Below are positions 1 through 8,303 of a stretch of DNA of 49,475 bases, piece by piece. Within the stretch, counting starts at the first letter, position 1. Every line of letters starts with the position of its first letter. The translations under genes were made by a program, and so were the position numbers. This DNA is from Streptosporangiaceae bacterium (GTDB lineage Bacteria; Actinomycetota; Actinomycetes; Streptosporangiales; Streptosporangiaceae), in the NCBI GenBank assembly GCA_025934375.1, contig JAICYD010000043.1:1-49475 (forward strand), in the 5' to 3' direction. Under the pieces are notes generated by a model. That model ran no database searches, was not told the origin of the DNA, and saw nothing but the letters and a program-made list of their open reading frames with translations.

Positions 1-171
1 CCCGGCGCGCACGGGGTGCAGAAGCTCACCGACAGGCCCTCGGCACTCCTCCACCTGACCGTGCCCGGAAACCGGCGGCTCGCTCGCCTATCCCGAAGAG
101 TTTGTACATGCCGAAGAGTAGTCATCGTATTCGATGAAAACTCTACGAGCTGCAAAAAGTCTACGCGATAG
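1..171 (+). pseudogene. Truncated, decayed copy of the adjacent AbiEi-like gene
   Basis: Reading frame 1 is open from the window edge to a TAG at 169-171. Its first part repeats part of the intact gene at 230-1252: bases 17-78 are identical to 486-547, and both are read in the same frame (QKLTDRPSALLHLTVPG). After base 78 the similarity ends and the frame becomes unrelated sequence, so this is a 3'-truncated remnant. The 5' part lies outside the window. It was probably left by a local duplication or recombination between paralogues. Confidence 0.7.
17..78 (+). repeat. 62-bp perfect direct repeat (second copy at 486-547)
   Basis: Bases 17-78 and 486-547 are identical over 62 bp. The second copy lies inside the AbiEi-like gene and the first in its broken duplicate. 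Absence of any substitution suggests a recent duplication or gene conversion. Confidence 0.9.
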
Positions 172-229
172 AAGCGGAATGGGCCTCTCGAAAGGCTCTT
201 TTGTCAGTGGTCGTCGGCACACTCGGACC

Positions 230-1252
230 ATGAGTGACACGATGCCGACTCGCGTTCGCGCGCTGGCGGCCTTGCAAGCAGGCGTGATCACGCGCAAGCA
301 GGCGATCATGTCGGGAATGTCGTCCGGGGGCATCAACGCCAAGCTCCGGCACAGACGCTGGCAGCCGGTCTACCGGGGGGTGTATGCCACGTTCACGGGG
401 CCGCTGGATCGTTCGGCGAGGCTGTGGGCGGCGGTGCTGTACGCCGGGCGGGGTGCGGTGCTGAGCCACGAGACAGCGGGCGAGTTGCAGAAGCTCACCG
501 ACAGGCCCTCGGCACTCCTCCACCTGACCGTGCCCGGAAACCGGCGGGTCACTCGGGTCAAGGGGCTGGTGATCCACGTTTCGGATCAGGTCTGGCGGCT
601 GCCGTTCCCGCACGGGGTGCTGCCGACGACGTTGCCGGAGGACACGATCATCGACCTGGCGGAGTCCGCTGATGACGTGGATGAGGTGTACGGGTGGGTG
701 ACCAGGGCGTTCGGCCGCGAGATCACCGGGGACTTCAAGATGCGCGTCGCGATCGGCCGGCGCAGGAAGCTGCGGTGGCGGGGCGAGCTGGAGGAGGCCA
801 TCACGGCGGGGGCCGGGGGAGCGCACTCGGTGCTGGAGCTTCGCTGGGACCGCGACGTCGAGCAGGCACACGGCCTGCCGGCCGCCGGGAAGCAGGTGCG
901 CTTCAAGAAGGCGAGCGGCCGCTCCGGCTACCGTGACCGGGTGTACGCGGAGTACGGGGTGATAATCGAGCTGGACGGCAAGCGGGCGCACCCGGAGGAA
1001 GCACGCGGCATGGACCGGGCGCGCGACAACGCGGCCGCCGCCGACGGCGACGGCCAGACCCTGCGCTATGGCTGGAAGGAGGTCAGGTACGAGGCGTGCG
1101 AGACGGCCGTGCAGACCGTCAGGGTGCTGTGGCGGCGCGGCTGGCGCGGCACGCCAAGGCCCTGCTCGCCGACCTGCCCCGTGGCCCGGCTGCTGGAGGA
1201 CTCGAGCAGTGCCCCTAGGACAGCAGTGCCCCTAGGACAGCGGTGCCCCTGA
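230..1252 (+). CDS. AbiEi-like winged-helix / DUF559-type protein
   Basis: About 340 residues from the ATG at 230; an upstream in-frame ATG at 134 would add an unconvincing 32-residue extension. The N-terminal 90 residues (VRALAALQAG...RGVYATF) resemble the winged-helix start of AbiEi-family antitoxins. The C-terminal part (YGVIIELDGKRAH) resembles the DUF559 / very-short-patch-repair-like nuclease fold, with an acidic residue, an ELDG strand and a downstream His. This two-part arrangement is common in actinomycetes, often without a toxin partner, and no AbiEii toxin is next to it. The last residues and the stop fall inside a 17-bp tandem repeat, so the C-terminus is probably drifting. Function is not established: it could be a DNA-binding regulator or a weak or inactive nuclease. 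Confidence 0.75.
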   Translation: MSDTMPTRVRALAALQAGVITRKQAIMSGMSSGGINAKLRHRRWQPVYRGVYATFTGPLDRSARLWAAVLYAGRGAVLSHETAGELQKLTDRPSALLHLTVPGNRRVTRVKGLVIHVSDQVWRLPFPHGVLPTTLPEDTIIDLAESADDVDEVYGWVTRAFGREITGDFKMRVAIGRRRKLRWRGELEEAITAGAGGAHSVLELRWDRDVEQAHGLPAAGKQVRFKKASGRSGYRDRVYAEYGVIIELDGKRAHPEEARGMDRARDNAAAADGDGQTLRYGWKEVRYEACETAVQTVRVLWRRGWRGTPRPCSPTCPVARLLEDSSSAPRTAVPLGQRCP

Positions 1253-1291
1253 GGAAACAGTGCCCCTGAGGAAACAGTGCCCCTAAGAAAA
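1207..1291. repeat. Five tandem 17-bp units (CAGTGCCCCTrrGrAAr type)
   Basis: Units start at 1207, 1224, 1241, 1258 and 1275. Units 1 and 2 are identical, 3 and 4 differ from each other at one base, and 5 is a diverged end unit. Stop codons of the two convergent genes lie in units 3 (+ strand, 1250-1252) and 5 (- strand, 1283-1285). The unit shares its CAGTGC core with a second array at 6258-6330. Confidence 0.85.
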
Positions 1292-2608
1292 GAGGGCGGC
1301 CAGGACGGCGGGGGTGCTGGTCAGGTCGGCCAGCACCGCGTGCGCGCCGGCCGCGCGCAGGTCCTCGGCCGAAAACGGACCGGTCGCGACGCCCACCGCG
1401 CGGGCGCCGGCGGCGAGGGCCGCCTCGATGTCCAGCGGCGTGTCGCCAATCACGATCGTCGCCACTCCGGCGAAGTCCCGGCCTGACTCGCCGTAGACCC
1501 CGGCGGCTCGCCGCCGCGCCATGTGCACCAGCTCGGTGCGGACCTCGTGGTCGTCGCCGTACGCGCCGATGCAGAAGTCCAGCGGGTGCCGCAGCCCGAC
1601 CGCGGTCAGCTTGACCTCCGCCAGCGGCCGGACGTTACCGGTCAGCACGGACTGGTACGCGCGCCCGGGCCGGACGCTCCGCCCGTTCGGCGGCAGCGGG
1701 AAGGACGCGACGGGGAACTGGGCTGGGGCGGGCAACCCGTCGCCGGGCTCAGCCGCCTGCGGGACCGGGGCCGCCGGCGGGATCACCGGCGCCGGCGGGA
1801 CCGCGGGCAGCGGAGCCGGCGCCACCGGAGCCGGTACCGGGCCCGGCACCGGAGAGGGCAGCAGCGGAGAGGGCAGCACCGGAGAGGGCGCCGGGGATCC
1901 CCCCGGCATCGGCGGGCCGCCTGGCATCGGCGTCGGCGGCGGGGCCAGCGCGGTGAGCGGGGCCGCGAGCACGGCGGCGGTGCCATCCGGCGGCCCGTAC
2001 GGCACCGCCGCCGTGATGAAGGCGTTCGCGTTCACCGGGATGCGGGCGCCATCGGCCGGCAAGTGCACTTCCTGCGGGACGGTGGTGCGGGTTCCGCGTG
2101 CCTTGCCCGGGCCCGAAGGCAGGACGACCGAGTCGGGCAGGCGCTCAGGCGCCGGGATGACCGCGATCGGGATCGCGCCGGCCGGCGTCGCGCCGGGAAC
2201 ACCGGGAACAGCCCGCGCGCTCGGTGAGCCGTCGCCGGGCGGCAGGCTGACGCCCGGCACGGCGAAGCCGATCGCGGCCCCGCCGACGGTGGCCGAGGCC
2301 ACCGCCGCGATCGCCTCGGCGGCACCCGGCAGGGCGCGCCCACGCTGTTGCAGAACCGGGAACATCGACTGCGCCTGGGTGCGCAGGCCCTCGATGAACG
2401 GGTCGACGTGCCGGCGGGGCTCGGGGATGCCGGCCATCTCCAGCGTGTCGAGGATGAGCGCGCGGTCGGTGCGCCCGGCCATGGCCGGGATCGTCGCGCA
2501 GGGCCGGCCGAACATCGACCGGAACACCATGTCATACAGGTCATTACCGACGCCGCCCGCGTCCAGCAGTGTGCCGTCAACGTCCCAGAGCACAAGGAGA
2601 TCCCCCAC
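1283..2608 (-). CDS. HAD-superfamily hydrolase with long Pro/Ala-rich insertion
   Basis: The ends of the protein match a haloacid-dehalogenase-type phosphatase: motif I is LWDVDGTLLD near the start, motif II is SVLTGN, a Lys follows (AEVKL), and motif IV is IGDTPLDIEAA near the C-terminus. Usual family members are about 220-240 residues; this one is about 440. The excess is a low-complexity insert of roughly 200 residues rich in Pro, Ala, Gly and Val between the cap helices and motif II. It keeps the frame open, so the gene does not look broken. The GTG at 2608 is preferred because it follows a GGGGG run and starts just before motif I; a TTG at 2686 would add 26 residues. Substrate unknown. 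The gene is divergent from dnaG and its stop lies in a tandem repeat. Confidence 0.75.
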   Translation of the reverse strand: MGDLLVLWDVDGTLLDAGGVGNDLYDMVFRSMFGRPCATIPAMAGRTDRALILDTLEMAGIPEPRRHVDPFIEGLRTQAQSMFPVLQQRGRALPGAAEAIAAVASATVGGAAIGFAVPGVSLPPGDGSPSARAVPGVPGATPAGAIPIAVIPAPERLPDSVVLPSGPGKARGTRTTVPQEVHLPADGARIPVNANAFITAAVPYGPPDGTAAVLAAPLTALAPPPTPMPGGPPMPGGSPAPSPVLPSPLLPSPVPGPVPAPVAPAPLPAVPPAPVIPPAAPVPQAAEPGDGLPAPAQFPVASFPLPPNGRSVRPGRAYQSVLTGNVRPLAEVKLTAVGLRHPLDFCIGAYGDDHEVRTELVHMARRRAAGVYGESGRDFAGVATIVIGDTPLDIEAALAAGARAVGVATGPFSAEDLRAAGAHAVLADLTSTPAVLAALFS

Positions 2609-2953
2609 CAGAACACCCCCAAAATCCACCGGAACAACTACTTCACCTGCGTTGACGCCAACGGGAAGATTCCCCCCTAGCGACAAACTTAGGCATGCCC
2701 TTTCAGCGATTCCCTGGCATCACAACGAGTCATGTGGTATTGCGCCGCGGGCTTGACAGGGGAGTTGCCGCACGTCACCGGCCCTTCCGCGGCCCCCGCA
2801 CCCCCCGCGACCCCCGGGGGAGCGTAGTCCCCGTCAAATGTCGGCGGGCGGCACTAGACTCATCCAGCGACGGGGGTCGGCATCATTCGGGCGAACCCGG
2901 AACCGGGAAAACGGGAACCGGCGACCCCGCGACACCAAGATCGGAGGCGGCGC
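2609..2953. other. Intergenic region between HAD gene and dnaG
   Basis: No gene supported. A TTGACA hexamer lies at 2752-2757 without a clear partner. A possible dnaG promoter is GTCAAA (2833-2838) and TAGACT (2855-2860) with a 16-bp spacer. The dnaG start has only a weak ribosome-binding site (GGAGGCGGCGC before ATG). Confidence 0.35.
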
Positions 2954-4906
2954 ATGGCTGGGCGCATCCGCCAGGAGGATATCGCGGCAGTTCGCGAGCG
3001 CTCCCCGATCGCGGACGTCGTCGGTGAGTACTTGCAGCTTCGCCCGGCTGGCGGCGGCTCGCTCAAGGGCCTGTGCCCGTTTCACGAGGAGAAGACCCCT
3101 TCGTTCAACGTGACGCCGGGCAAGGAGCTGTGGCACTGCTTCAGCTGCGGGGCGGGCGGTGACGTCATCAAGTTCGTTCAGGACATGGAGCACCTGACGT
3201 TCACCGAGACCATCGAGCGGCTCGCCGCCCGGGCCAACATCGAGCTGCGTTACGAGCAGGGCGGCTACGTGCCCGGCCAGGAGACCGGCCAGCGTCGCCG
3301 GCTGGTGGACGCGCACCGCGCCGCGCAGGAGTTCTACGCTGACCGGCTGGGTGCCCCGGACGCGGGCCCCGCCCGCCAGTTCCTGTCCGAGCGCGGGTTC
3401 GACCTCACCGACGCCGGACGCTTCGGCGTCGGCTACTCCCCGCGCGCCTGGGATGAGCTCACCAGGCACCTGCGGGCTCGGGGCTTCACCGACGACGAGC
3501 TCACCAGGGCCGGCCTCGCCCGCCGCGGCACCAAAGGCATCATCGACATGTTCCGCGGCCGCCTCATGTGGCCGATCCGGGACCTGACGGGGGAGACGAT
3601 CGCGTTCGGCGCGCGCAAGCTGGACCCCAATGACGACCCCAAGTACCTCAACACCCCCGAAACCCCGCTATTTAAGAAGGCCAGCGTGATGTACGGCGCT
3701 GACCTGGCCAAGCGCGACATCGCCAAGAGGCGGCAGGCGGTCATCGTCGAGGGGTACACCGACGTGATGGCCTGCCACCTGTCCGGGGTGCCGACCGCCG
3801 TGGCGACCTGCGGCACGTCGTTCGGCGAGGACCACGTCAAGGTCCTGCGCAGGCTCATCATGGACACCGAGGGGTCCGACGGCGAGGTCATCTTCACCTT
3901 CGACGGCGACGCCGCCGGGCAAAAGGCCGCCCTCCGGGCATTCAGCCTGGAGGAAAAGTTCGCCACGCAGACGTTCGTCGCCGTCCAGCCCGATGGCCTT
4001 GACCCTTGCGACCTGCGGCTCAAGCACGGCGACGGGGCTGTCCGCGACCTTGTCGCCCGGCGGGTGCCGCTGTTCGAGTTCGCCATCCGAAACGCGCTGG
4101 GCAAGCACAACCTCGACACCACCGAGGGGCAGCTGGCCGCGCTCGATGAGGCCGCCCCGATCGTCGCGCGGATCAAGGACTCCGGCCTGCGCGGCCGCTA
4201 CGCCGTCAACCTCGACCGCTGGCTGGGGCTGATGAACGAGCGGTTCGTCTTGCAGCGCGTCCGCCAGCACGGCGCGGGGGGAGGCAGGAACGCCGCCGGC
4301 GCGGGGGCACGTTCGGGACCCAATGGCAGGAATGCCGGGGTGGACGCGAGCGGTCAGCGGCGGGCGGCGGGCGGCGGCGCGCCGGGCGGGTCCGGGGGCC
4401 AGGGCGGGCAGTCCGTCCAGCAGCCCTACGACCGCTCCGACCCCGCGGTGCGGGTCGAGCGGGAGGCGCTCAAGCTCGCGGTGCAGGTCCCGGCGCTGTG
4501 CGGCCCGACATTCGACGCCCTCGAGACCGCCGCGTTCACGGCGGGCGCCCACGTCATGGTGGCGGCCCTCATCGCCCGCTGCGGCGGCGTGGCCGGCGCG
4601 GGGCGCCCTCGCGACTGGACGGCCCAGCTGATCGAGGAAGCCCCCGACGACAACGCCCGGGCGTTCTTGCGCGAGCTGGCCGTGGAACAGGTCCAGGTGG
4701 CCGGCGAGCCGGACGAGGCCTATGTCGACGTCATCCTGGCACGGGTCGGGGAGCTCGCCGTCGGGCGCCAGATTACCGCCGCCAAGGCCCGGCTCCAGCG
4801 GATGAACCCGGTGGAGGAACAGGGCGAGTACAACCGGCTGTTCGGCGACCTCATGGCGCTTGAGCAGCGCCGTCAGGTCTTGCTCAAGCGGCTGACCGGC
4901 GGGTAA
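2954..4906 (+). CDS. dnaG: DNA primase DnaG
   Basis: 650 residues, the normal length for an actinobacterial primase. It makes RNA primers at the replication fork and contacts DnaB helicase through its C-terminal domain. The N-terminal zinc-binding domain is complete: C41, H44, C62, C65 (CPFH...HCFSC). The Toprim core has the catalytic Glu in [10 protein letters not shown] (E266) and the metal-binding DGDAAG (D317, D319). A Gly/Ala-rich linker at about residues 425-475 separates the RNA-polymerase core from the C-terminal helical helicase-binding region. It is followed, after 76 bp, by the principal sigma factor gene, an arrangement recalling the macromolecular-synthesis operon. The dgt-type dNTPase gene often found upstream in actinomycetes is not present here. 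Confidence 0.97.
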   Translation: MAGRIRQEDIAAVRERSPIADVVGEYLQLRPAGGGSLKGLCPFHEEKTPSFNVTPGKELWHCFSCGAGGDVIKFVQDMEHLTFTETIERLAARANIELRYEQGGYVPGQETGQRRRLVDAHRAAQEFYADRLGAPDAGPARQFLSERGFDLTDAGRFGVGYSPRAWDELTRHLRARGFTDDELTRAGLARRGTKGIIDMFRGRLMWPIRDLTGETIAFGARKLDPNDDPKYLNTPETPLFKKASVMYGADLAKRDIAKRRQAVIVEGYTDVMACHLSGVPTAVATCGTSFGEDHVKVLRRLIMDTEGSDGEVIFTFDGDAAGQKAALRAFSLEEKFATQTFVAVQPDGLDPCDLRLKHGDGAVRDLVARRVPLFEFAIRNALGKHNLDTTEGQLAALDEAAPIVARIKDSGLRGRYAVNLDRWLGLMNERFVLQRVRQHGAGGGRNAAGAGARSGPNGRNAGVDASGQRRAAGGGAPGGSGGQGGQSVQQPYDRSDPAVRVEREALKLAVQVPALCGPTFDALETAAFTAGAHVMVAALIARCGGVAGAGRPRDWTAQLIEEAPDDNARAFLRELAVEQVQVAGEPDEAYVDVILARVGELAVGRQITAAKARLQRMNPVEEQGEYNRLFGDLMALEQRRQVLLKRLTGG

Positions 4907-4982
4907 CGCACATTTCAGCAGGGTTACAGAACCGAAAATTAGGTCCCCCGAAACGAGGGGTAAGAGGCGCACACTGGTCTTC

Positions 4983-6161
4983 GTGAGCCTGACCGTACTA
5001 ACGAGCGGAACATCGCTAGCACAGCAAATGACCGGCCTCGTGGCGCTCGGGCGCGCCCGGGGCTTCGTGACGCTCGGGGACGTCACCTCCGCGATAGACC
5101 GGGCCGACCTGGGTCCGGACGCACTAGACGGGGTAGTGCGGCTTCTCGCCGATGAGGGAATCGAGGTGCAGGACGCGGCCATCGGTGTCGACGATGCCGC
5201 GATCGAGGAACCTGAGATCAGGCCAGACGAGGCCGAGGGCGGCCATCGCTCGCCCGCGACCAGCGACCTGGTCCGCATCTATCTGCGCGAGATCGGGCGC
5301 GTCCCGTTGCTGACCGCCGAGGACGAGGTGGAGCTGGCCAAGACCATCGAGGCCGGCCTGTTCGCCGAGGAGAAGCTCAGCGGCGGCTACCCGATGCTCG
5401 GCTGCGAGCGCTCCGACCTGGAGTGGCTGTCCGCCGACGGCGTGCGCGCCAAGCAGCGGCTCATCGAGGCCAACCTGCGGCTGGTCGTGTCGATAGCCAA
5501 GCGCTACATCGGCCGCGGGCTGGTGTTCCTGGACCTGATCCAGGAAGGCAACCTCGGGCTGATCCGCGCGGTCGAGAAATTCGACTACACCCGCGGCTAC
5601 AAATTCTCCACCTACGCCACGTGGTGGATCCGGCAGGCCATCACCCGGGCGATCGCCGACCAGGCCCGCACCATCCGGGTGCCGGTCCACATGGTCGAGA
5701 CGATCAACAAGCTCGCCCGCGTCCAGCGGCAGCTGCACCAGGAGCTTGGCCGCGAGGCCACGCCCGAGGAGCTCGCCGCCGAGATGGGCATCGAGGTCGA
5801 GCGGGTCGCCGAGATCCAGCGGATCGCCCAGGAGCCGGTGTCGCTGCAGTCGCCGATCGGCGAGGAGGAATCCGACCTCGGCGACTTCATCGAAGACGCC
5901 GACGCGGTCGTGCCGATCGAGGCCGCGGCGTTCATCATGCTCCAGGATCAGCTCGAGCGCGTCCTGTGCGACCTGTCCGAGCGCGAGCAGCGGATCATCC
6001 AGCTGCGCTTCGGGCTCATGGACGGGCACCCGCGGACCCTGGAGGAAGTCGGCCGGGAGTTCGGCGTGACCCGCGAGCGGATCCGGCAAATCGAGTCCAA
6101 GACGCTCGCCAAGCTCCGCCACCCCAGCCGGGCCCTGCTGCTGCGCGAGTACCTGGACTAA
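4983..6161 (+). CDS. Principal-type RNA polymerase sigma factor (RpoD/HrdB family)
   Basis: 392 residues from GTG at 4983, preceded by a purine-rich GAGGGGTAAGAGG. An N-terminal region 1.1-like segment (about 10-65) is followed by region 1.2 ([18 protein letters not shown]), the core-binding and -10 recognition regions 2.1-2.4 ([18 protein letters not shown]), region 3, and region 4.2 with the helix-turn-helix ([20 protein letters not shown]). Region 1.1 together with the canonical 2.4 and 4.2 sequences fits a group 1 or close group 2 sigma factor. It sits right after dnaG, as rpoD does in many bacteria. Actinomycetes often carry several HrdB-like paralogues, so it cannot be proved from this window that this is the essential copy. 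Confidence 0.93.
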   Translation: MSLTVLTSGTSLAQQMTGLVALGRARGFVTLGDVTSAIDRADLGPDALDGVVRLLADEGIEVQDAAIGVDDAAIEEPEIRPDEAEGGHRSPATSDLVRIYLREIGRVPLLTAEDEVELAKTIEAGLFAEEKLSGGYPMLGCERSDLEWLSADGVRAKQRLIEANLRLVVSIAKRYIGRGLVFLDLIQEGNLGLIRAVEKFDYTRGYKFSTYATWWIRQAITRAIADQARTIRVPVHMVETINKLARVQRQLHQELGREATPEELAAEMGIEVERVAEIQRIAQEPVSLQSPIGEEESDLGDFIEDADAVVPIEAAAFIMLQDQLERVLCDLSEREQRIIQLRFGLMDGHPRTLEEVGREFGVTRERIRQIESKTLAKLRHPSRALLLREYLD

Positions 6162-6201
6162 GGTCAACGACCCTTTTCCCTACCGAACGCGCCCTTCCCG
6201 T

Positions 6202-6247
6202 CGGCCCCGTTCCGCCCCTCCTCGCCGAGGCGGGGCGGACGGGGCCG
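6202..6247 (+). terminator. Strong GC-rich hairpin after the sigma factor gene
   Basis: CGGCCCCGT-TCCGCCCC pairs with GGGGCGGA-CGGGGCCG with one bulged base, and an inner CCTC/GAGG stem sits in the loop. It starts 40 bp after the sigma stop codon. No U tract follows, as is usual for actinomycete terminators. Confidence 0.8.
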
Positions 6248-6257
6248 TGCGCTTTCG

Positions 6258-6330
6258 TCAGGCAGTGCTGATCAGGCAGTGCTTGATCAGGCAGTGCTTG
6301 ATCAGGCAGTGCTTGATCAGGCAGTGCCGT
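6258..6330. repeat. Tandem 15-bp repeat array (TCAGGCAGTGCTTGA)
   Basis: One 14-bp unit (6258-6271), three identical 15-bp units (6272-6316) and a partial last unit from 6317. Each unit carries CAGTGC and a TGATCA junction. The array lies between the sigma terminator and the stop codon of the minus-strand YtxH-like gene, whose TGA (6317-6319) is formed by the last unit. Confidence 0.85.
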
Positions 6331-6742
6331 CGGTGGTCGCGTGGCGGCCGTGGCCGTTCACCGAGGCCTGGCCGCCGTCTTGACGCGCGCTCTCATGGGC
6401 GCCGGAGCGCCACCCGGGCTTGGGCACCGAGATCTTCGGCACGCTGACTTTGGGGACGCTCACTCCTTTCGCCCGTTCCCTGGCCTTGCGGGCGGCGTCG
6501 CCGGCGACCTTCGGGGCCCGCGTGGCCGCGCTTTTGGACAGGCTCGCCGCCTTCACGCCCGCCACCTTCGACAGGTCCGTCGCCTTGGCCGCGATGGCGC
6601 GGCCGGCTTGCTGCGCCTGCGGGCTTTCCGCGACCTTGCGGCTGTACTTCACGATCTGGTCATACCGCTCCCGGCCAGCCCGGCTGCCGATGATGAACCC
6701 GACGGCCAGCCCGACCACGAACGTGGCTCGATGAAACCCCAT
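6317..6742 (-). CDS. YtxH-like membrane-anchored protein
   Basis: 141 residues from ATG at 6742 with an AAGGGA ribosome-binding site. The N-terminus has one short membrane segment (TFVVGLAVGFIIGSRAG) followed by RERYDQI, typical of YtxH-type small actinobacterial envelope proteins. A helical Ala/Lys-rich stretch follows, then an unusual repeat of VSVPKV/ISVPKP (about residues 94-107), and a hydrophilic tail. Probably a single-pass membrane protein with a cytoplasmic helical tail; the role is unknown. It is convergent with the sigma factor gene and ends in the tandem repeat. Confidence 0.75.
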   Translation of the reverse strand: MGFHRATFVVGLAVGFIIGSRAGRERYDQIVKYSRKVAESPQAQQAGRAIAAKATDLSKVAGVKAASLSKSAATRAPKVAGDAARKARERAKGVSVPKVSVPKISVPKPGWRSGAHESARQDGGQASVNGHGRHATTDGTA

Positions 6743-6934
6743 GAGCGCGTCCCTTCGAATGCATGACGATGACGAAGCTCGGTCTCCTGCGGCCTTACTA
6801 CCCGCCTTACCGCGAACCAAGCCGGATGCCGGGCAGGGCCGGGCGTCAGGGGTGCTCGTGCACCCCCCAAGGTGCGCTACGCTTAAGCCGCAGCACCCGA
6901 CGGGTCGGCTCGCCGCCCCTGACGTGCTTGACGG

Positions 6935-7007
6935 TCCCGCGTAGCTCAATCGGCAGAGCGTCCGGCTGTTAACCGGCAGGTTCCAAGTTCGAGTCTTGGC
7001 GCGGGAG
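6935..7007 (+). tRNA. tRNA-Asn (anticodon GTT)
   Basis: 73-nt cloverleaf: acceptor TCCCGCG/CGCGGGA with discriminator G, D arm GCTC/GAGC, anticodon loop CTGTTAA (anticodon 6968-6970), T arm CCAAG/CTTGG with TTCGAGT loop. One pair at the top of the anticodon stem (T-C) is mismatched. The CCA end is not encoded. Confidence 0.95.
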
Positions 7008-7947
7008 CTTAATTTGTGGTTCTGACCTGCGGTTTCTGTTAACGCGGCATCGTCTCGGGGGTTCGTCGGCCGGACGCGGTTGTGTTGGCTTGTGTTGATC
7101 ATGGCGGTCCGCGGCTTCGCAGAGGAGAGGAGCGAGGGCTGCAGGCTGGGCGGTGGCGGAGCCGGGTGGAGGCCCGGGTGTGCCTAACCGGCTGGAAGTC
7201 CCTGGCAGTTGCTGGTCCTGGAGCCTGTGTTCGACCGGTTGCCTTCGCTATCCGCCGGGACTCCCGGGTCTTGGTGCACCGTGCGCCTGTGGCGTGAGCT
7301 GCCGGGCCGTGCCCGGACGGTTATGTCGGCCGGGTGACCGACTGGCCCGGTGCCCTGGCGGGCGGGACCGCAGGTGGCCAGACATGGCTTCCGCGCTACC
7401 ACGCCGTGAAGGCGGACCCCGGCATCCGCATCGGCGACGCGCCCGAAGCCTGCGAGTGGCAGTTGTCGAAGACAGATCGCCGCCACCTGGCCCTGGGCCA
7501 CCGCGATCATCACCGCCTGGAACCGCATCCAGGCACTCCCGCCCCCACCTGACCAGCGCAAACCATCCCTGCGGCCAAGGAAGGAGCCCCCGGGACCCGT
7601 GGAACCCCGGCCACCCGGCCCGACAGCCGGGCGATCAGCATGCCCCGACACCGGCAAACCGCTCCCGGAGGCACTTGTCACGCCGTTCAGGCAGACGCCC
7701 CAGCAGCGTGAAAGATCAAGGTTAATACAGGTGCAGCGGGCTGGAGAAGTTCACAGGGCCTGCGCTCGCGGGTCGTGACAGGCGCTCTGGATCTCCGGTG
7801 TTCCCGTGACCTGGTTGTGGTTGCGGCGATCGGTGTGTTCGCCTGACCGCAGGCGGCTCGGTTCCCTAGAATTGCCGCGTTCCGAAGTCCGTTGGCCGCT
7901 CGTCGGGACTGGTGATTGGCGGGCTGTGAGCATGAACAGGGGCAGCG
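7008..7947. other. 940-bp stretch without a supported gene
   Basis: Open frames exist on both strands (for example 7153-7725 + and 7184-7681 -), but none has a coherent protein composition, a family match I recognise or a convincing start. Short protein-like runs appear in different plus frames around 7380-7720 (CEWQLSKTDRRHLAL in one, TAIITAWNRIQALP in the next). This fits a decayed, frameshifted gene, possibly mobile, but I cannot name it. Its position just after tRNA-Asn would suit an old integration site; no integrase or repeated tRNA 3' end is visible. Confidence 0.4.
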
Positions 7948-8280
7948 ATGAGCCGAGGCAAGCTGGTCCGTGACAAGATTCCGGAGATCATCCGGGCAAA
8001 CGGAGAGATGCCGTCAACCCGGGTAGCGGAACGTGCGGAGTACCGGCGCCTGCTGGTGGCCAAGTTGTCGGAGGAGGTACTGGAGTTCATCGCGTCCGAC
8101 GGTGACCCGGGCGAGCTGGCGGACATAATGGAGGTTGTCTTGGCGCTGGCCGACGGCCTCGGCATTGGCCGGCAAGAGCTGGAGAAGCTGCGTGCCGAGA
8201 AGGCGGCTGAGCGGGGCGGCTTCTCGCAGCGGATCGTGTGGTCGGGAAATCTCCCAGCTTCGGCCGGGGCTCTACCGTAG
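7948..8280 (+). CDS. MazG-like NTP pyrophosphohydrolase
   Basis: 110 residues. The start MSRGKLVRDKIPEII and the helical core KLSEEVLEF...ELADIMEVV fit the all-alpha NTP pyrophosphohydrolase superfamily (MazG / HisE-like, often annotated as phosphoribosyl-ATP pyrophosphohydrolase-like). The acidic EE..E and E..D motifs that bind Mg2+ are both present. It would hydrolyse nucleoside triphosphates to monophosphates in the cytoplasm. Members of this small family are frequent in prophages and accessory regions as well as in stand-alone house-cleaning roles. ATG follows CAGGGGCAGCG. It is convergent with the nuclease-methyltransferase gene, with 23 bp between stops. Confidence 0.85.
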   Translation: MSRGKLVRDKIPEIIRANGEMPSTRVAERAEYRRLLVAKLSEEVLEFIASDGDPGELADIMEVVLALADGLGIGRQELEKLRAEKAAERGGFSQRIVWSGNLPASAGALP

Positions 8281-8303
8281 CCGCGCTGTCTTCCGAGGGT
8301 GAT

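Noticed and set aside
230..1252. Complete AbiE toxin-antitoxin system
   Set aside because: No AbiEii-type nucleotidyltransferase gene is adjacent, and the C-terminal half looks DUF559-like.
7153..7725. Open frames of 165-190 codons on both strands after the tRNA gene
   Set aside because: Arg/Pro/Ser-rich composition typical of shadow frames in high-GC DNA, no family match, no convincing ribosome-binding site.
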